From assembly GCF_963973895.1 (NCBI RefSeq), contig NZ_CAXBBF010000001.1: a stretch of DNA of 64,000 nucleotides; one strand, 5' to 3'. Positions 15,444-25,424 of this stretch are shown here, one piece after another. A program made the translations under genes and the position numbers. Source of the stretch: Porticoccus sp950063125 (GTDB lineage Bacteria; Pseudomonadota; Gammaproteobacteria; Pseudomonadales; Porticoccaceae). Positions within the stretch are counted from its first letter, which is position 1. Each line of letters starts with the position of its first letter. The notes beneath the pieces were generated by a model. The model was not told the DNA's origin and did no database searches. It saw only the letters and a list, made by a program, of their open reading frames with translations.

Positions 15444-17819
15444 TTAGTCTCTTCCCGCCCCGGGTGCCAGGACCTCCCGATTACCGTTGGTCCCCATTTC
15501 ACTCACCACACCAGAAACTTCCATTTGTTCTATCAATCGTGCAGCGCGATTATAGCCAATACGCAATTTTCTCTGCACGGATGAGATGGACGCTTTGCGT
15601 GTTTTCAGAACGATAGCTACCGCCTCGTCATACAGTGGGTCAGATTCGCCATCATTATCTGCATCGCCACCCTCTGAAGAAAACCCGGGGACCAGAATTG
15701 AGCTGGTCGCCCCTTCGTCAGTGATCTCATCAAGATACTGGGGCTCTCCCCTGCGTTTCCAGTCGGCAACCACTTTGTGAACTTCATGGTCGTCCACAAA
15801 AGCACCATGCACCCGAATTGGCACACTGGTGCCTGGGGGTAGATATAACATATCTCCGTGCCCCAGTAGCTGCTCTGCCCCACCCTGGTCGAGGATGGTT
15901 CTTGAATCAATTTTGGAAGAGACCTGAAATGCTATACGAGTCGGTATATTGGCCTTGATCAGCCCGGTTATCACGTCGACTGATGGACGTTGCGTGGCAA
16001 GAATCAAATGAATCCCTGCTGCCCTCGCCTTCTGCGCGATACGGGCGATCAACTGTTCCACTTTCTTGCCGACAATCATCATCATGTCGGCAAATTCGTC
16101 AATGACCACTACGATATAGGGCAGTTTTTCGAGATCCGGCGGCGTCTGACCACCCTCTTCCGAAAACAAACTGGCATTCTCATCGGGGCGCCACAATGGG
16201 TCAGGAATAGATTTTCCTGCTGCAGCGGCGTCAGCGACCTTTCGGTTAAACCCGGCCAGGTTCCGCACACCCATGGCAGACATCAATTTATAGCGGCGCT
16301 CCATCTCTCCGACGCACCAGCGCAGACCACTGGCAGCATCCTTCATATCGGTGATCACCGGCGTCAGCAAATGGGGAATCCCCTCGTAAACCGATAGCTC
16401 CAACATTTTTGGATCTACCAGAATCAACCGCACATCTTCCGGACCAGCCTTGTAGAGAAGACTCAGTAACATCACATTAATGCCAACCGACTTCCCTGAG
16501 CCCGTGGTGCCCGCAACCAGCAAATGAGGCATTTTTCCCAGATCGGCGACGACGGGGAAACCTGAAATATCATTTCCCAAAGCCAGTGTTAAGGGGGACT
16601 TGGCGTGCTCGTAGGTTTCCGAAGACAGCACTTCTGCAAGACGGACAATTTCACGGTGCTCGTTGGGTATCTCAATACCGACTACCGATTTGCCGGGAAT
16701 CACCTCTACAACCCTGACGCTGACAACCGCCAGAGAACGGGCCAAGTCTCTTGCCAGATTGCTGATTCTGCTCGCTTTTACGCCGGCTGCAGGCTGCAGC
16801 TCAAAACGGGTAACTACCGGCCCCGGCAAGACCTCAACCACTTCGGCACTGATACCAAAATCCTGGAGTTTCACCTCCAGTTGCCGGGACATCGCTTCAA
16901 GAGATTCTCTCGAATAGCCCTTATCACCGCTTTTATCTACTTTATCCAACAAGTTGATAGGGGGTAAGCTGCCGCTGACTGGCTCGTCAAAAAGCGGACT
17001 TTGCCGCTCTTTTTGCACGCGGACACTAACGGATTCCTGTTTTACCGGTGTTTGAATAGTGGGCGGAATACGCGTTGCCTCTTTTGCCGCCCTTTTGGCT
17101 TTTACCTCCCGCCGATGAGATTGAGCGACTTCCGCATGCCGGGCTTCTTCCCGTCGAACCCTGTAACCGGCAATGCTGTGCCGCACCAACTCAAGTCCTC
17201 GCAGGGTGAGGCGCCCCGCACCATCTATTAATGCCATCCATGACAAATCCGTAAATACCGTAAGACCGAATAGAAAAATCGCCAGAAGGATTAATGTGCT
17301 GCCAACAAAACTGAAGGCTGTAGACGCCGCCGCAGAAACGGATGCTCCCAATATGCCGCCGACCCCAAAGGGCAGCGAAGTTGGCACACTGCCGTAGTGC
17401 AGGGCAACGAGAGAGGTGGCACAGGACATCACGAGAATCAGCCCCAGAATACGCAACGCAAAGACAACGCCGTCAAAACCACCCCGTTGCTGACGATAGG
17501 CACGGAATACACCCCATGCCCGTACGGCCAGCAAAATAGGGAAAAGATAGGAAATGTAGCCAAACAGGGAAAAAAACACATCCGACAACCAGGCGCCCAT
17601 CGGGCCCGCAGCATTTTCGACCCTATTCTCAACACCAGTATGAGACCAGCCAGGATCACTCGGGGTATAACTGATAAACGCCAGCAACAGATATGCACAG
17701 ACAGACAGCCAGCCAATCAGCGCACCCTCTCTCAGAATGAGCTGCCCCCTGGAGGACGACTGCTCACCATTATAATCACGGGGTTTTGATTGCTGCTTCT
17801 CTCTACTCAACTGGGCCAT
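15444..17819 (-). CDS. ftsK: DNA translocase FtsK
   Basis: Septal DNA pump that activates XerCD at dif. The 791-aa protein has four N-terminal transmembrane segments (about residues 32-195), a short linker, and the motor with Walker A GTTGSGKS (about 436-443) and Walker B VVIDEFADM (about 569-577), followed by a C-terminal gamma winged helix that reads KOPS. It is encoded about 14 kb from dif. The linker is short compared with E. coli FtsK (1329 aa), as in Pseudomonas. Confidence 0.95.
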   Translation of the reverse strand: MAQLSREKQQSKPRDYNGEQSSSRGQLILREGALIGWLSVCAYLLLAFISYTPSDPGWSHTGVENRVENAAGPMGAWLSDVFFSLFGYISYLFPILLAVRAWGVFRAYRQQRGGFDGVVFALRILGLILVMSCATSLVALHYGSVPTSLPFGVGGILGASVSAAASTAFSFVGSTLILLAIFLFGLTVFTDLSWMALIDGAGRLTLRGLELVRHSIAGYRVRREEARHAEVAQSHRREVKAKRAAKEATRIPPTIQTPVKQESVSVRVQKERQSPLFDEPVSGSLPPINLLDKVDKSGDKGYSRESLEAMSRQLEVKLQDFGISAEVVEVLPGPVVTRFELQPAAGVKASRISNLARDLARSLAVVSVRVVEVIPGKSVVGIEIPNEHREIVRLAEVLSSETYEHAKSPLTLALGNDISGFPVVADLGKMPHLLVAGTTGSGKSVGINVMLLSLLYKAGPEDVRLILVDPKMLELSVYEGIPHLLTPVITDMKDAASGLRWCVGEMERRYKLMSAMGVRNLAGFNRKVADAAAAGKSIPDPLWRPDENASLFSEEGGQTPPDLEKLPYIVVVIDEFADMMMIVGKKVEQLIARIAQKARAAGIHLILATQRPSVDVITGLIKANIPTRIAFQVSSKIDSRTILDQGGAEQLLGHGDMLYLPPGTSVPIRVHGAFVDDHEVHKVVADWKRRGEPQYLDEITDEGATSSILVPGFSSEGGDADNDGESDPLYDEAVAIVLKTRKASISSVQRKLRIGYNRAARLIEQMEVSGVVSEMGTNGNREVLAPGAGRD

Positions 17820-18007
17820 CCAGGTTTTTCATTGCTGTTCGCTATTGTAATGGCAGCAAGTTGAAATACCAGCGGTGCGAGACGGCATAATCCCGGTATA
17901 TTTCGCCCATAGAGAAATGCTATTTTGTATGCCTTGTTCCATTCTTTATGATAGTCATCGGCTCTTTGGGCCTAACTGAAACCCAATTCTGCAGGAAACC
18001 CTAATAT

Positions 18008-18958
18008 ATGTCGGCTGTACAACACCATAAACTGATCATCCTCGGCTCCGGACCCGCTGGATATACTGCTGCTGTCTATGCTGCACGCGCCAACCTCAAC
18101 CCTGTCATTATTACCGGCATGCAGCAGGGGGGCCAGTTGACCACGACCACGGATGTGGATAACTGGCCTGGCGATGCAGAGGGTGTGCAGGGGCCTGACT
18201 TGATGATGCGTATGCAGGCTCACGCTGAGCGCTTTGATACACGCATCATTTTTGATCATATTGAGCATGTTGACTTAAAACAGCGCCCGTTTTTGCTTAA
18301 GGGCAGTCAAACCTTCAGTTGCGATGCACTGATTATTGCCACAGGGGCTTCCGCGCAGTACCTCGGATTACCATCGGAAGAAGCGTTCATGGGCAAAGGC
18401 GTAAGTGCCTGTGCCACCTGTGACGGCTTTTTCTACCGCGGACAAAAAGTCGCTGTTATCGGCGGTGGTAATACCGCTGTCGAGGAAGCGCTTTACCTGT
18501 CAAATATCTGCAGTGAGGTCACACTGATTCATCGGCGAGAGACCCTGCGCTCCGAAAAAATATTACAGGATAAGCTATTTGATCGCGCCAAGAACGGCAA
18601 CATCACACTCCTTTGGAATCACACTCTGGACGAAGTACTGGGTGATGACACCGGGGTTACAGGGTTGCGCGCTGTGAGCACGCTTGATGGCGAAGCCACA
18701 AACATCGCATTATCGGGTGTATTTATTGCCATTGGCCACAAACCGAACACGGATATATTTACAGACCAGCTCGAGATGAAAAATGGCTATATCATTGTTC
18801 ATGGAGGTAGCGATGGAAATGCCACAGCCACCAGCATAGACGGTGTCTTTGCCGCTGGCGATGTTGCAGATCATGTGTATCGTCAGGCTGTCACTTCTGC
18901 CGGTTCCGGTTGCATGGCGGCGCTGGATGCCGAAAAATATCTTGATGCGTTAGCTTGA
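18008..18958 (+). CDS. trxB: Thioredoxin-disulfide reductase
   Basis: NADPH-dependent flavoenzyme that reduces thioredoxin. The 316-aa protein shows FAD motif GSGPAGYTAAVYAARA, active site CATC (about residues 135-138), NADPH motif GGGNTAVEEALYL and the C-terminal GVFAAGDV. It is divergent from ftsK and its stop touches the start of aat, so trxB, aat, bpt and infA may be read together. Confidence 0.95.
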   Translation: MSAVQHHKLIILGSGPAGYTAAVYAARANLNPVIITGMQQGGQLTTTTDVDNWPGDAEGVQGPDLMMRMQAHAERFDTRIIFDHIEHVDLKQRPFLLKGSQTFSCDALIIATGASAQYLGLPSEEAFMGKGVSACATCDGFFYRGQKVAVIGGGNTAVEEALYLSNICSEVTLIHRRETLRSEKILQDKLFDRAKNGNITLLWNHTLDEVLGDDTGVTGLRAVSTLDGEATNIALSGVFIAIGHKPNTDIFTDQLEMKNGYIIVHGGSDGNATATSIDGVFAAGDVADHVYRQAVTSAGSGCMAALDAEKYLDALA

Positions 18959-18960
18959 TA

Positions 18961-19677
18961 ATGCAAGAAAAGTTAACCCCGCTTGATAACATGAACCCGA
19001 TTTTTCCAAATCCTGAAAAGGCTTTGAAAGAACCAGCAGGGCTACTGGCTATTGGCGGGAACCTTACAACAACGACTCTTTTGTCCGCCTATCGTCAGGG
19101 TATTTTCCCCTGGTACGAGCATGGGCAACCCATATTGTGGTGGTCTCCCGATCCCCGGGCAGTTATTTACCCGGAACAGATACATATTTCACGATCACTA
19201 AAGAAGTCGATAAAACGCAGTAACTACCAAGTACGTACTAACACCGCTTTTTCGTCAGTTATCGAGCTCTGTGCTGCCCTCAGGTCTAACAGCCTCAGCG
19301 GAACCTGGATTACCCATGAAATGAAGCGCGCCTACAATGCGCTTCATCGAGAAGGTTTTGCACACTCAGTCGAAATCTGGCAGGACAACATACTTGTCGG
19401 CGGATTATATGGCGTCCTGATAGGACATGTGTTTTGCGGTGAGTCGATGTTCAGCCTAGTTAAAGACGCTTCCAAAATAGCCCTTGTGATATTGGCTGAA
19501 ATAATGTGCCGTCAAGGGGAACCCTGTTTGATCGATTGCCAGATCAGTAACGACCACTTGCTTTCAATGGGCGCAACAACCATTCCGCGAGCAGTGTTTC
19601 TCGACCAGCTACAAGAATTGAAAGACAAGCCTTTCGATGGAGGTTTTAGGCATAATTCCCCCACGGGTTTAAACTGA
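18961..19677 (+). CDS. aat: Leucyl/phenylalanyl-tRNA--protein transferase
   Basis: Adds Leu or Phe to N-terminal Lys/Arg of proteins, making degrons read by ClpS-ClpAP. Seen: FPNPEKAL, GLLAIGGNL, AYRQGIFPWYEHGQPILWWSPDPR and GESMFS. An upstream TTG at 18955 overlaps the trxB stop; ATG 18961 is preferred. Its partners clpA and clpS lie 2-4 kb downstream on the other strand. Confidence 0.94.
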   Translation: MQEKLTPLDNMNPIFPNPEKALKEPAGLLAIGGNLTTTTLLSAYRQGIFPWYEHGQPILWWSPDPRAVIYPEQIHISRSLKKSIKRSNYQVRTNTAFSSVIELCAALRSNSLSGTWITHEMKRAYNALHREGFAHSVEIWQDNILVGGLYGVLIGHVFCGESMFSLVKDASKIALVILAEIMCRQGEPCLIDCQISNDHLLSMGATTIPRAVFLDQLQELKDKPFDGGFRHNSPTGLN

Positions 19678-19711
19678 CAAGACAACATTCACCAAGTTAA
19701 GCAGTATTATT

Positions 19712-20434
19712 ATGTCCAGGGATATTTCACCAGATGTCAAGGCCATCAGACTTTTTCTGACTGAGCCTCATGCCTGTAGTTATCTTGAACATCAACAAGC
19801 GACAACGGCGTTTGTCGATCCCAGCCTAAAGGTTGATCAAAATCTCTACAGTTACTTATCTGGTCTGGGTTTTCGTCGCAGTGGACGGTATATCTATGCT
19901 CCTCGCTGCAAGCATTGTAACGCTTGTATTCCTGCCAGGATTCCGGTCGCGCAATTTAAACCCAACCGCCAACAGCGTCGGTGTCGTAAGCAAAACGGCG
20001 ATCTCAGTATTTGGCTGACCCGTATGGTCAACGAAAGCGAGCACTACCCTCTTTACAGGCAGTACCTCAACAGCCGCCATGCCGACGGTGATATGTATCC
20101 GCCGACCATTGGTCAATATCGTGACTTCATCAGTAATATTCATGACTATAGCGCCATGATGGAGATTCGCTTAAAGGGCGAACTGGTCGCGGCAGGTCTT
20201 GTGGACATTCTCAACGACGGCCTATCCGCCATCTACACTTACTACTCACCAAGGTTGTCGAAGCGCAGCCTTGGCACTTTCTCGATTTTGGCAGAGCTTA
20301 TGTTGGCAAGAGAGTTGGGGCTTCCCTACCTTTACTTAGGATACTGGATAAAGGATAGCCCAAAAATGGCTTACAAGGACAGATATCAACCGTTGGAGTT
20401 GCTCAGAGATGGTGAATGGGCACCAATGAATTGA
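19712..20434 (+). CDS. bpt: Aspartate/glutamate leucyltransferase (Bpt)
   Basis: Transfers Leu to N-terminal Asp/Glu, feeding the same N-degron pathway as Aat. The 240-aa protein has EPHACSYLEHQQATTAFVDP, the N-terminal cysteine cluster around CKHCNACIPARIP, and the C-terminal LGYWIKDSPKMAYK...PLELL that mark the bacterial Ate/Bpt family. It follows aat by 34 bp. Confidence 0.93.
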   Translation: MSRDISPDVKAIRLFLTEPHACSYLEHQQATTAFVDPSLKVDQNLYSYLSGLGFRRSGRYIYAPRCKHCNACIPARIPVAQFKPNRQQRRCRKQNGDLSIWLTRMVNESEHYPLYRQYLNSRHADGDMYPPTIGQYRDFISNIHDYSAMMEIRLKGELVAAGLVDILNDGLSAIYTYYSPRLSKRSLGTFSILAELMLARELGLPYLYLGYWIKDSPKMAYKDRYQPLELLRDGEWAPMN

Positions 20435-20501
20435 CATTACCCGATTTTCAGGCAGAATGCGCCACTTCCAGAAGAAACCGTTCGCGGAGAATACAGGCAG
20501 C

Positions 20502-20720
20502 ATGTCGAAAGAAGATCATATTGAGATGGAAGGTGAAGTGGTAGACACACTTCCCAATACAACTTTTCGCGTAAAACTGGAGAATGGGCACATTGTTACA
20601 GCACATATTTCCGGAAAAATGCGCAAAAATTACATACGCATCCTGACCGGAGACAAGGTCAAGGTCGAACTCACACCCTATGACTTGAGCAAGGGTCGAA
20701 TCACCTATCGTGCTCGCTAA
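20502..20720 (+). CDS. infA: Translation initiation factor IF-1
   Basis: A 72-aa single S1/OB-fold protein that binds the 30S A site. It starts at MSKEDHIEMEGEV and ends GRITYRAR, the usual length. An open upstream stretch (from 20457) is not part of the protein; GGAG lies about 11 nt before the ATG at 20502. It is convergent with clpA, with 22 bp between. Confidence 0.95.
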   Translation: MSKEDHIEMEGEVVDTLPNTTFRVKLENGHIVTAHISGKMRKNYIRILTGDKVKVELTPYDLSKGRITYRAR

Positions 20721-20742
20721 TTCGACCCTTTTGACATCATAA

Positions 20743-23007
20743 TCAAGCCTCTTCAACCTCTGTCTCAATCAGCAATTCACCGTCTTCCGATACAGAAACG
20801 TGTACAACGCCTCCGGAAGATAAATTGCCGAACAACACTTCTTCAGCTAGTGGTTTCTTGATTTTTTCCTGTATCAAACGAGCCATGGGGCGAGCACCCA
20901 TTTTCTCATCATAGCCACGTTTAGCTAACCAGTCTCTCGCTTCGTCATCAACCTCAAGTGATACGCGTTTGTCATCCAGCTGTTGTTGCAACTGGCTGAG
21001 GAACTTGTCAACCACGGTATGAATCACGCTGCTGTCCAGCGACTTGAACTGAATAATTGCATCAAGGCGATTCCTGAACTCCGGTGTAAACAGTTTGGTA
21101 ATCGCGGCCATGCCATCCGTTGTATGGTCCTGAGTGGTAAAACCAATCGAGCTGCGACTCATCTCTTCGGCACCGGCGTTGGTCGTCATAATCAGAATGA
21201 TATTTCTGAAATCGGCCTTTCGCCCATTGTTATCAGTAAGTGTCCCGTGGTCCATTACTTGCAGTAAAAGGTTGAAAACCTCCGGGTGGGCCTTCTCAAT
21301 TTCATCAAGCAAAACAACAGCATGGGGATTTTTAGTCACAGCATCCGTTAACAACCCACCCTGGTCAAAACCCACATAACCCGGGGGGGCACCTATCAGC
21401 CTGGAGACGGTATGCCGCTCCATATACTCCGACATGTCAAAACGCAACAATTCAATACCCAGCACTTCAGCCAGTTGCCGCGACACCTCGGTTTTACCCA
21501 CACCTGTCGGCCCGGAAAACAGGAAAGAACCAATCGGCTTTTCGCCTTCTCTAAGGCCTGCACGGGCCAGCTTGATTGACGTAGAAAGTGCTGAAATCGC
21601 TTCATCCTGGCCAAAAACTACCATTTTCAGCTTGTCTGTGAGGCCTTTCAGCTGCTCCTTGTCAGAGGCAGAGACACTTTTTGGCGGAATTCTTGCCATC
21701 TTCGCGACAATCGCCTCCACATCGCCGACACCGACGACTTTTTTTCGTTTCGACGGTGGCTGCAACTGCTGATAGGCACCCGCTTCATCAATGATGTCTA
21801 TTGCCTTGTCTGGCAGAAAACGATCGTTAATGTGACGTGCAGACAACTCTGCTGCAGCTTTCAGGGCCGCCTGGGTAAACTTCAGCTTGTGATGCTCTTC
21901 AAAACGGGACTTGAGCCCCTTGAGAATGCCCACAGTCTCCTCAACAGTAGGTTCAGACACATCAATTTTCTGGAAGCGACGAGACAGCGCCCTGTCTTTT
22001 TCAAAAATGCCACGATACTCCTGAAAAGTCGTCGAACCGATACAACGGATTTTTCCGGACGTCAAAAGGGGCTTTAACAAATTTGAGGCATCCATAACAC
22101 CACCGGACGCAGCACCAGCACCGATGATGGTATGAATTTCGTCGATAAAGAGGATCGCACCCTCCTTCTCACGGAGTTCGGCAAGCACACCTTTGAACCG
22201 CTTCTCAAAGTCACCACGGTATTTAGTGCCCGCAAGCAAATCGCCAAGATCGAGGGCATAGACAACGCTATTACGAAGCGTATCTGCCACCTTGTCTTCG
22301 ACGATCATTTTAGCGAGGCCTTCAGCGATAGCCGTTTTACCCACACCGGCTTCACCGACCAGTAGTGGATTATTCTTGCGACGACGAGCCAGCACCTGGC
22401 AGACACGCTCCACCTCCTCAACACGCCCCACTAGGGGATCGATATAGCCTTTGCTAGCCTGGGCATTTAAATTAGTGGTGAATTGCTCCAGCAGACTACT
22501 GCTGTTGTTTTCCGCATCAGCGGCACTTTCTTCCTGAGGAGACTCACCATCGTGCTGCTCCGACTGGTCTGCGTATTTGGAAATTCCGTGGGAAAGATAG
22601 TTAACCACATCGATTCTGGCTACATTTTGCAGACGGAGGAAGTACACGGCCTGACTTTCCTGCTCACTGAATAACGCAACCAGTACATTATCACCCTGAA
22701 CCTCGCTTTTACCGGAGGACTGCACATGAAACACAGCTCGCTGAAGAACGCGTTGAAAACCGAGTGTTGGCTGAGTGTCCCTTTCATCAAGCTCATCAGG
22801 GATTATTGGTGTTGTAGACTCAATAAACTCATCCAGGTCATGGCGAAGTACATTGATGTCGACGCCACAGGCTCTCAATACCTTGAGTGCTGACTCGTTG
22901 TCCAGCAACGCGAGTAGTAGATGTTCTACCGTCATGAATTCATGACGTTTGTGACGGGCCCCTTTAAAGGCCTTATTCAGACTGAGCTCAAGCTCTCTGC
23001 TTAACAT
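20743..23007 (-). CDS. clpA: ATP-dependent Clp protease ATPase subunit ClpA
   Basis: Hexameric unfoldase feeding ClpP. The 754-aa protein has the N domain (1-150), AAA1 with Walker A GEAGVGKT and Walker B ILFIDEIHT, and AAA2 with GPTGVGKTE and VVLLDEIEKAHPEV, plus sensor and C-terminal domain. An acidic Ser/Glu-rich linker lies at about 145-170. Downstream of clpS, 24 bp apart, as in most gammaproteobacteria. Confidence 0.95.
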   Translation of the reverse strand: MLSRELELSLNKAFKGARHKRHEFMTVEHLLLALLDNESALKVLRACGVDINVLRHDLDEFIESTTPIIPDELDERDTQPTLGFQRVLQRAVFHVQSSGKSEVQGDNVLVALFSEQESQAVYFLRLQNVARIDVVNYLSHGISKYADQSEQHDGESPQEESAADAENNSSSLLEQFTTNLNAQASKGYIDPLVGRVEEVERVCQVLARRRKNNPLLVGEAGVGKTAIAEGLAKMIVEDKVADTLRNSVVYALDLGDLLAGTKYRGDFEKRFKGVLAELREKEGAILFIDEIHTIIGAGAASGGVMDASNLLKPLLTSGKIRCIGSTTFQEYRGIFEKDRALSRRFQKIDVSEPTVEETVGILKGLKSRFEEHHKLKFTQAALKAAAELSARHINDRFLPDKAIDIIDEAGAYQQLQPPSKRKKVVGVGDVEAIVAKMARIPPKSVSASDKEQLKGLTDKLKMVVFGQDEAISALSTSIKLARAGLREGEKPIGSFLFSGPTGVGKTEVSRQLAEVLGIELLRFDMSEYMERHTVSRLIGAPPGYVGFDQGGLLTDAVTKNPHAVVLLDEIEKAHPEVFNLLLQVMDHGTLTDNNGRKADFRNIILIMTTNAGAEEMSRSSIGFTTQDHTTDGMAAITKLFTPEFRNRLDAIIQFKSLDSSVIHTVVDKFLSQLQQQLDDKRVSLEVDDEARDWLAKRGYDEKMGARPMARLIQEKIKKPLAEEVLFGNLSSGGVVHVSVSEDGELLIETEVEEA

Positions 23008-23031
23008 ATATCGATACCTTTAAACTCTACT

Positions 23032-23403
23032 TTAGAGATCATCATCTTCCGAGGGTTCTACTTCGCAAAGTAATGGATGTTCATTCTTTCTGGCATACTC
23101 ATTCACTTGTGCGACTTTGGTTTCTGCAACATCCTTCGTGTATACACCACATACGGCCTTGCCGTCCAAATGGACCTTCAGCATTACCCGCGTCGCCACC
23201 TCACGATTCATGCCAAAGAAGATTTCCAGTAAACCTACAACAAACTCCATCGGAGTATAATCATCATTAAACAGAACCACCTTGTATCTCTTTGGGCGTT
23301 TGAGTTCAGGTGATGCTGCTTCGACAACAGCAGCGGTATTGTGTTGCCACTCCTGTTGCTCATCATCTTTGTGACCAAAATAAATCTTCAAGCTCATTTT
23401 CAT
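23032..23403 (-). CDS. clpS: ClpS adaptor for N-degrons
   Basis: Delivers N-degron proteins to ClpAP. The 123-aa protein shows RPKRYKVVLFNDDYTPMEFVV and the H-x-x-G-K-A-x-C-G segment (HLDGKAVCGVYTKDVAETK) typical of ClpS. ATG 23403 is chosen; a second ATG at 23397 is also possible, and a TTG at 23421 less so. It is divergent from cspD. Confidence 0.93.
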   Translation of the reverse strand: MKMSLKIYFGHKDDEQQEWQHNTAAVVEAASPELKRPKRYKVVLFNDDYTPMEFVVGLLEIFFGMNREVATRVMLKVHLDGKAVCGVYTKDVAETKVAQVNEYARKNEHPLLCEVEPSEDDDL

Positions 23404-23652
23404 AAATCTTGTCGGAATCAACGGCTTCTATCTTACATATTAATACGCTATTTGCGGCCCTATTCTAGTGTTAAGAATAAGTTTATGTCGATTTTTTGCG
23501 ATTATGGGAGACTTGACTTGATCGGTTTTTCATTATAGAAAACGCCCTTGAGCAAAAAATAAACACTATAAATCCTATTGAATTGGCAGGGTTATAACCT
23601 GCGGTTGTATAACAGCCATGCTTATAATAGAAAACCCGATGAGAGGTTGAGT

Positions 23653-23922
23653 ATGCCGTCAGGAACAGTCAAGTGGTTTAACAATGCTAAAGGCTACGGG
23701 TTTATTCTGTCGTCAGATGGCGTTAGTGATGTCTTTGCCCACTATTCAGCCATCAATATGGAAGGTTACAAGACCTTAAAGGCTGGCCAAGAGGTGTCAT
23801 TTGATCTTGCCGAGGGCCAAAAAGGCCTGCATGCATCTAACATTATGCCCTTGACCAATAACACTGAGGTTACCACGACAGAACCTGAGTCCGTCGAACA
23901 GTTTGAGAATGGGAATAATTAG
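23653..23922 (+). CDS. cspD: Cold-shock-domain protein CspD
   Basis: An 89-aa single-strand nucleic-acid binder with cold shock domain (GTVKWFNNAKGYGFI, then VFAHYSAI) and an acidic/Thr-rich tail. GAGAGG precedes the ATG at 23653. The clpA-clpS-cspD-icd neighbourhood supports CspD, the replication-inhibiting member, rather than CspA; function in this organism is inferred. Confidence 0.88.
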   Translation: MPSGTVKWFNNAKGYGFILSSDGVSDVFAHYSAINMEGYKTLKAGQEVSFDLAEGQKGLHASNIMPLTNNTEVTTTEPESVEQFENGNN

Positions 23923-23939
23923 TGTCTCCCCGGTCATAA

Positions 23940-23975
23940 AAAAGCCCCCGCACCACTCCTGAGGCGGGGGCTTTT
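23940..23975. terminator. Bidirectional terminator between cspD and icd
   Basis: Twelve-bp stem AAAAGCCCCCGC/GCGGGGGCTTTT with a 12-nt loop, T-rich on both strands, between two convergent genes. Confidence 0.9.
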
Positions 23976-23987
23976 AAATAACAGGGC

Positions 23988-25241
23988 TTACATTCTGGCG
24001 ATCATCGCATCGCCAAACTGAGATGACGACAACAAGGTTGCGCCATCCATAAGACGCTCAAAGTCGTATGTGACCTTTTTCTCGGAAATTGCGCCCTCGA
24101 TCCCTTTGATAATCAAATCAGCGGCTTCATTCCAACCCATGTGCCGAAGCATCATTTCAGCAGAGAGAATCAGTGAACCGGGGTTAACCTTATCCTGGCC
24201 AGCATATTTTGGCGCAGTACCGTGGGTAGCCTCAAAAATAGCTATATTATCAGAGAGGTTGGCACCTGGTGCGATACCAATACCGCCCACTTGGGCAGCA
24301 AGTGCGTCCGACAGGTAGTCACCATTCAAATTAAGCGTGGCAATGACATCATATTCAGCCGGACGCAAAAGAACCTGTTGCAACATCGCATCTGCAATCA
24401 CTTCTTTAATAACAATTTCTTTACCGGTGTTCGGGTTCTTCATGACCTGCCAAGGCCCACCATCCAGAGGCTTCGCGCCAAATTCATCTCTGGCCACTTC
24501 AAAGCCCCAATCACAAAAAGCACCTTCGGTGAATTTCATGATGTTACCTTTGTGAACTAGGGTGACAGAGGATTTGTCCTGATCAATCGCATATTGAATC
24601 GCTTTACTGACCAGGCGTTTGGTGCCCTGCTCTGAGACAGGTTTGACACCAATACCGCAATTTTCCGGGAAGCGGATTTTGGTCACGCCCATTTCATTGC
24701 GGAGGAAATTAATGACCTTCTTGGCTTCATCAGTGCCTGCACGCCACTCGATGCCGGCATAAATATCCTCTGAGTTTTCACGGAAGATGCACATGTCCAC
24801 TTCACCCGGTTTTTTTACCGGTGAAGGAACGCCCTGAAACCAGCGAACCGGACGCTGACAGACATACAGGTCAAGCTCCTGACGCAGAGCCACATTCAAT
24901 GAGCGAAAGCCACCACCCACCGGCGTCGTCAATGGACCCTTGATTGAAACACTAAACTCTCTGATGGCATCCAGCGTCTCGGCGGGAAACCAGTCACCAT
25001 CATAAATTTCTGCAGCTTTCTCGCCACAATAAACTTCCATCCAGGAAATTTTCTTGCTGCCCGCGTAGGCCTTTTCAACGGCAGCATCGACAACCTTGAT
25101 CATCACTGGCGTGATGTCTACACCGATACCGTCACCTTCGATGAACGGAATAATGGGGTTATTGGAAACATTGAGAGAATAATCGGAATTAACTGTAATT
25201 TTTTCACCATCAGTTGGTATCTGGATGTGCTGATATCCCAT
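23988..25241 (-). CDS. icd: NADP-dependent isocitrate dehydrogenase
   Basis: Oxidises isocitrate to 2-oxoglutarate and competes with isocitrate lyase (36911) at the glyoxylate branch. The 417-aa protein shows PIIPFIEGDGIGVDI, GPLTTPVGGGFRSLNVALRQ (containing the phosphorylatable Ser in E. coli) and FRENSEDIYAGIEW. GGAG lies 6 nt before ATG 25241 (MGYQHIQIP), better than the ATG at 25253. No aceK kinase gene is in the window. Confidence 0.95.
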   Translation of the reverse strand: MGYQHIQIPTDGEKITVNSDYSLNVSNNPIIPFIEGDGIGVDITPVMIKVVDAAVEKAYAGSKKISWMEVYCGEKAAEIYDGDWFPAETLDAIREFSVSIKGPLTTPVGGGFRSLNVALRQELDLYVCQRPVRWFQGVPSPVKKPGEVDMCIFRENSEDIYAGIEWRAGTDEAKKVINFLRNEMGVTKIRFPENCGIGVKPVSEQGTKRLVSKAIQYAIDQDKSSVTLVHKGNIMKFTEGAFCDWGFEVARDEFGAKPLDGGPWQVMKNPNTGKEIVIKEVIADAMLQQVLLRPAEYDVIATLNLNGDYLSDALAAQVGGIGIAPGANLSDNIAIFEATHGTAPKYAGQDKVNPGSLILSAEMMLRHMGWNEAADLIIKGIEGAISEKKVTYDFERLMDGATLLSSSQFGDAMIARM

Positions 25242-25424
25242 TGTTGGCTCCATATGTTGGGTAGGTTACTAGTGCGTTATTGTCCGGTTTGGAACAAATA
25301 ATCCTTGGTTTTATTGTTGTATAACTTTAGAAACGCATAAGATGTTATCACAAACACATGTGCTCTTGTAGTTGATTTACATGGCTTCAGGGCATTTTAG
25401 CCTCAAAAAATATGCTTCCAATCC

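Noticed and set aside
20136..20636. Idea that the trxB-aat-bpt-infA block hides a prophage or inserted gene
   Set aside because: Spacing and order are those of the conserved gammaproteobacterial cluster, with no extra gene.
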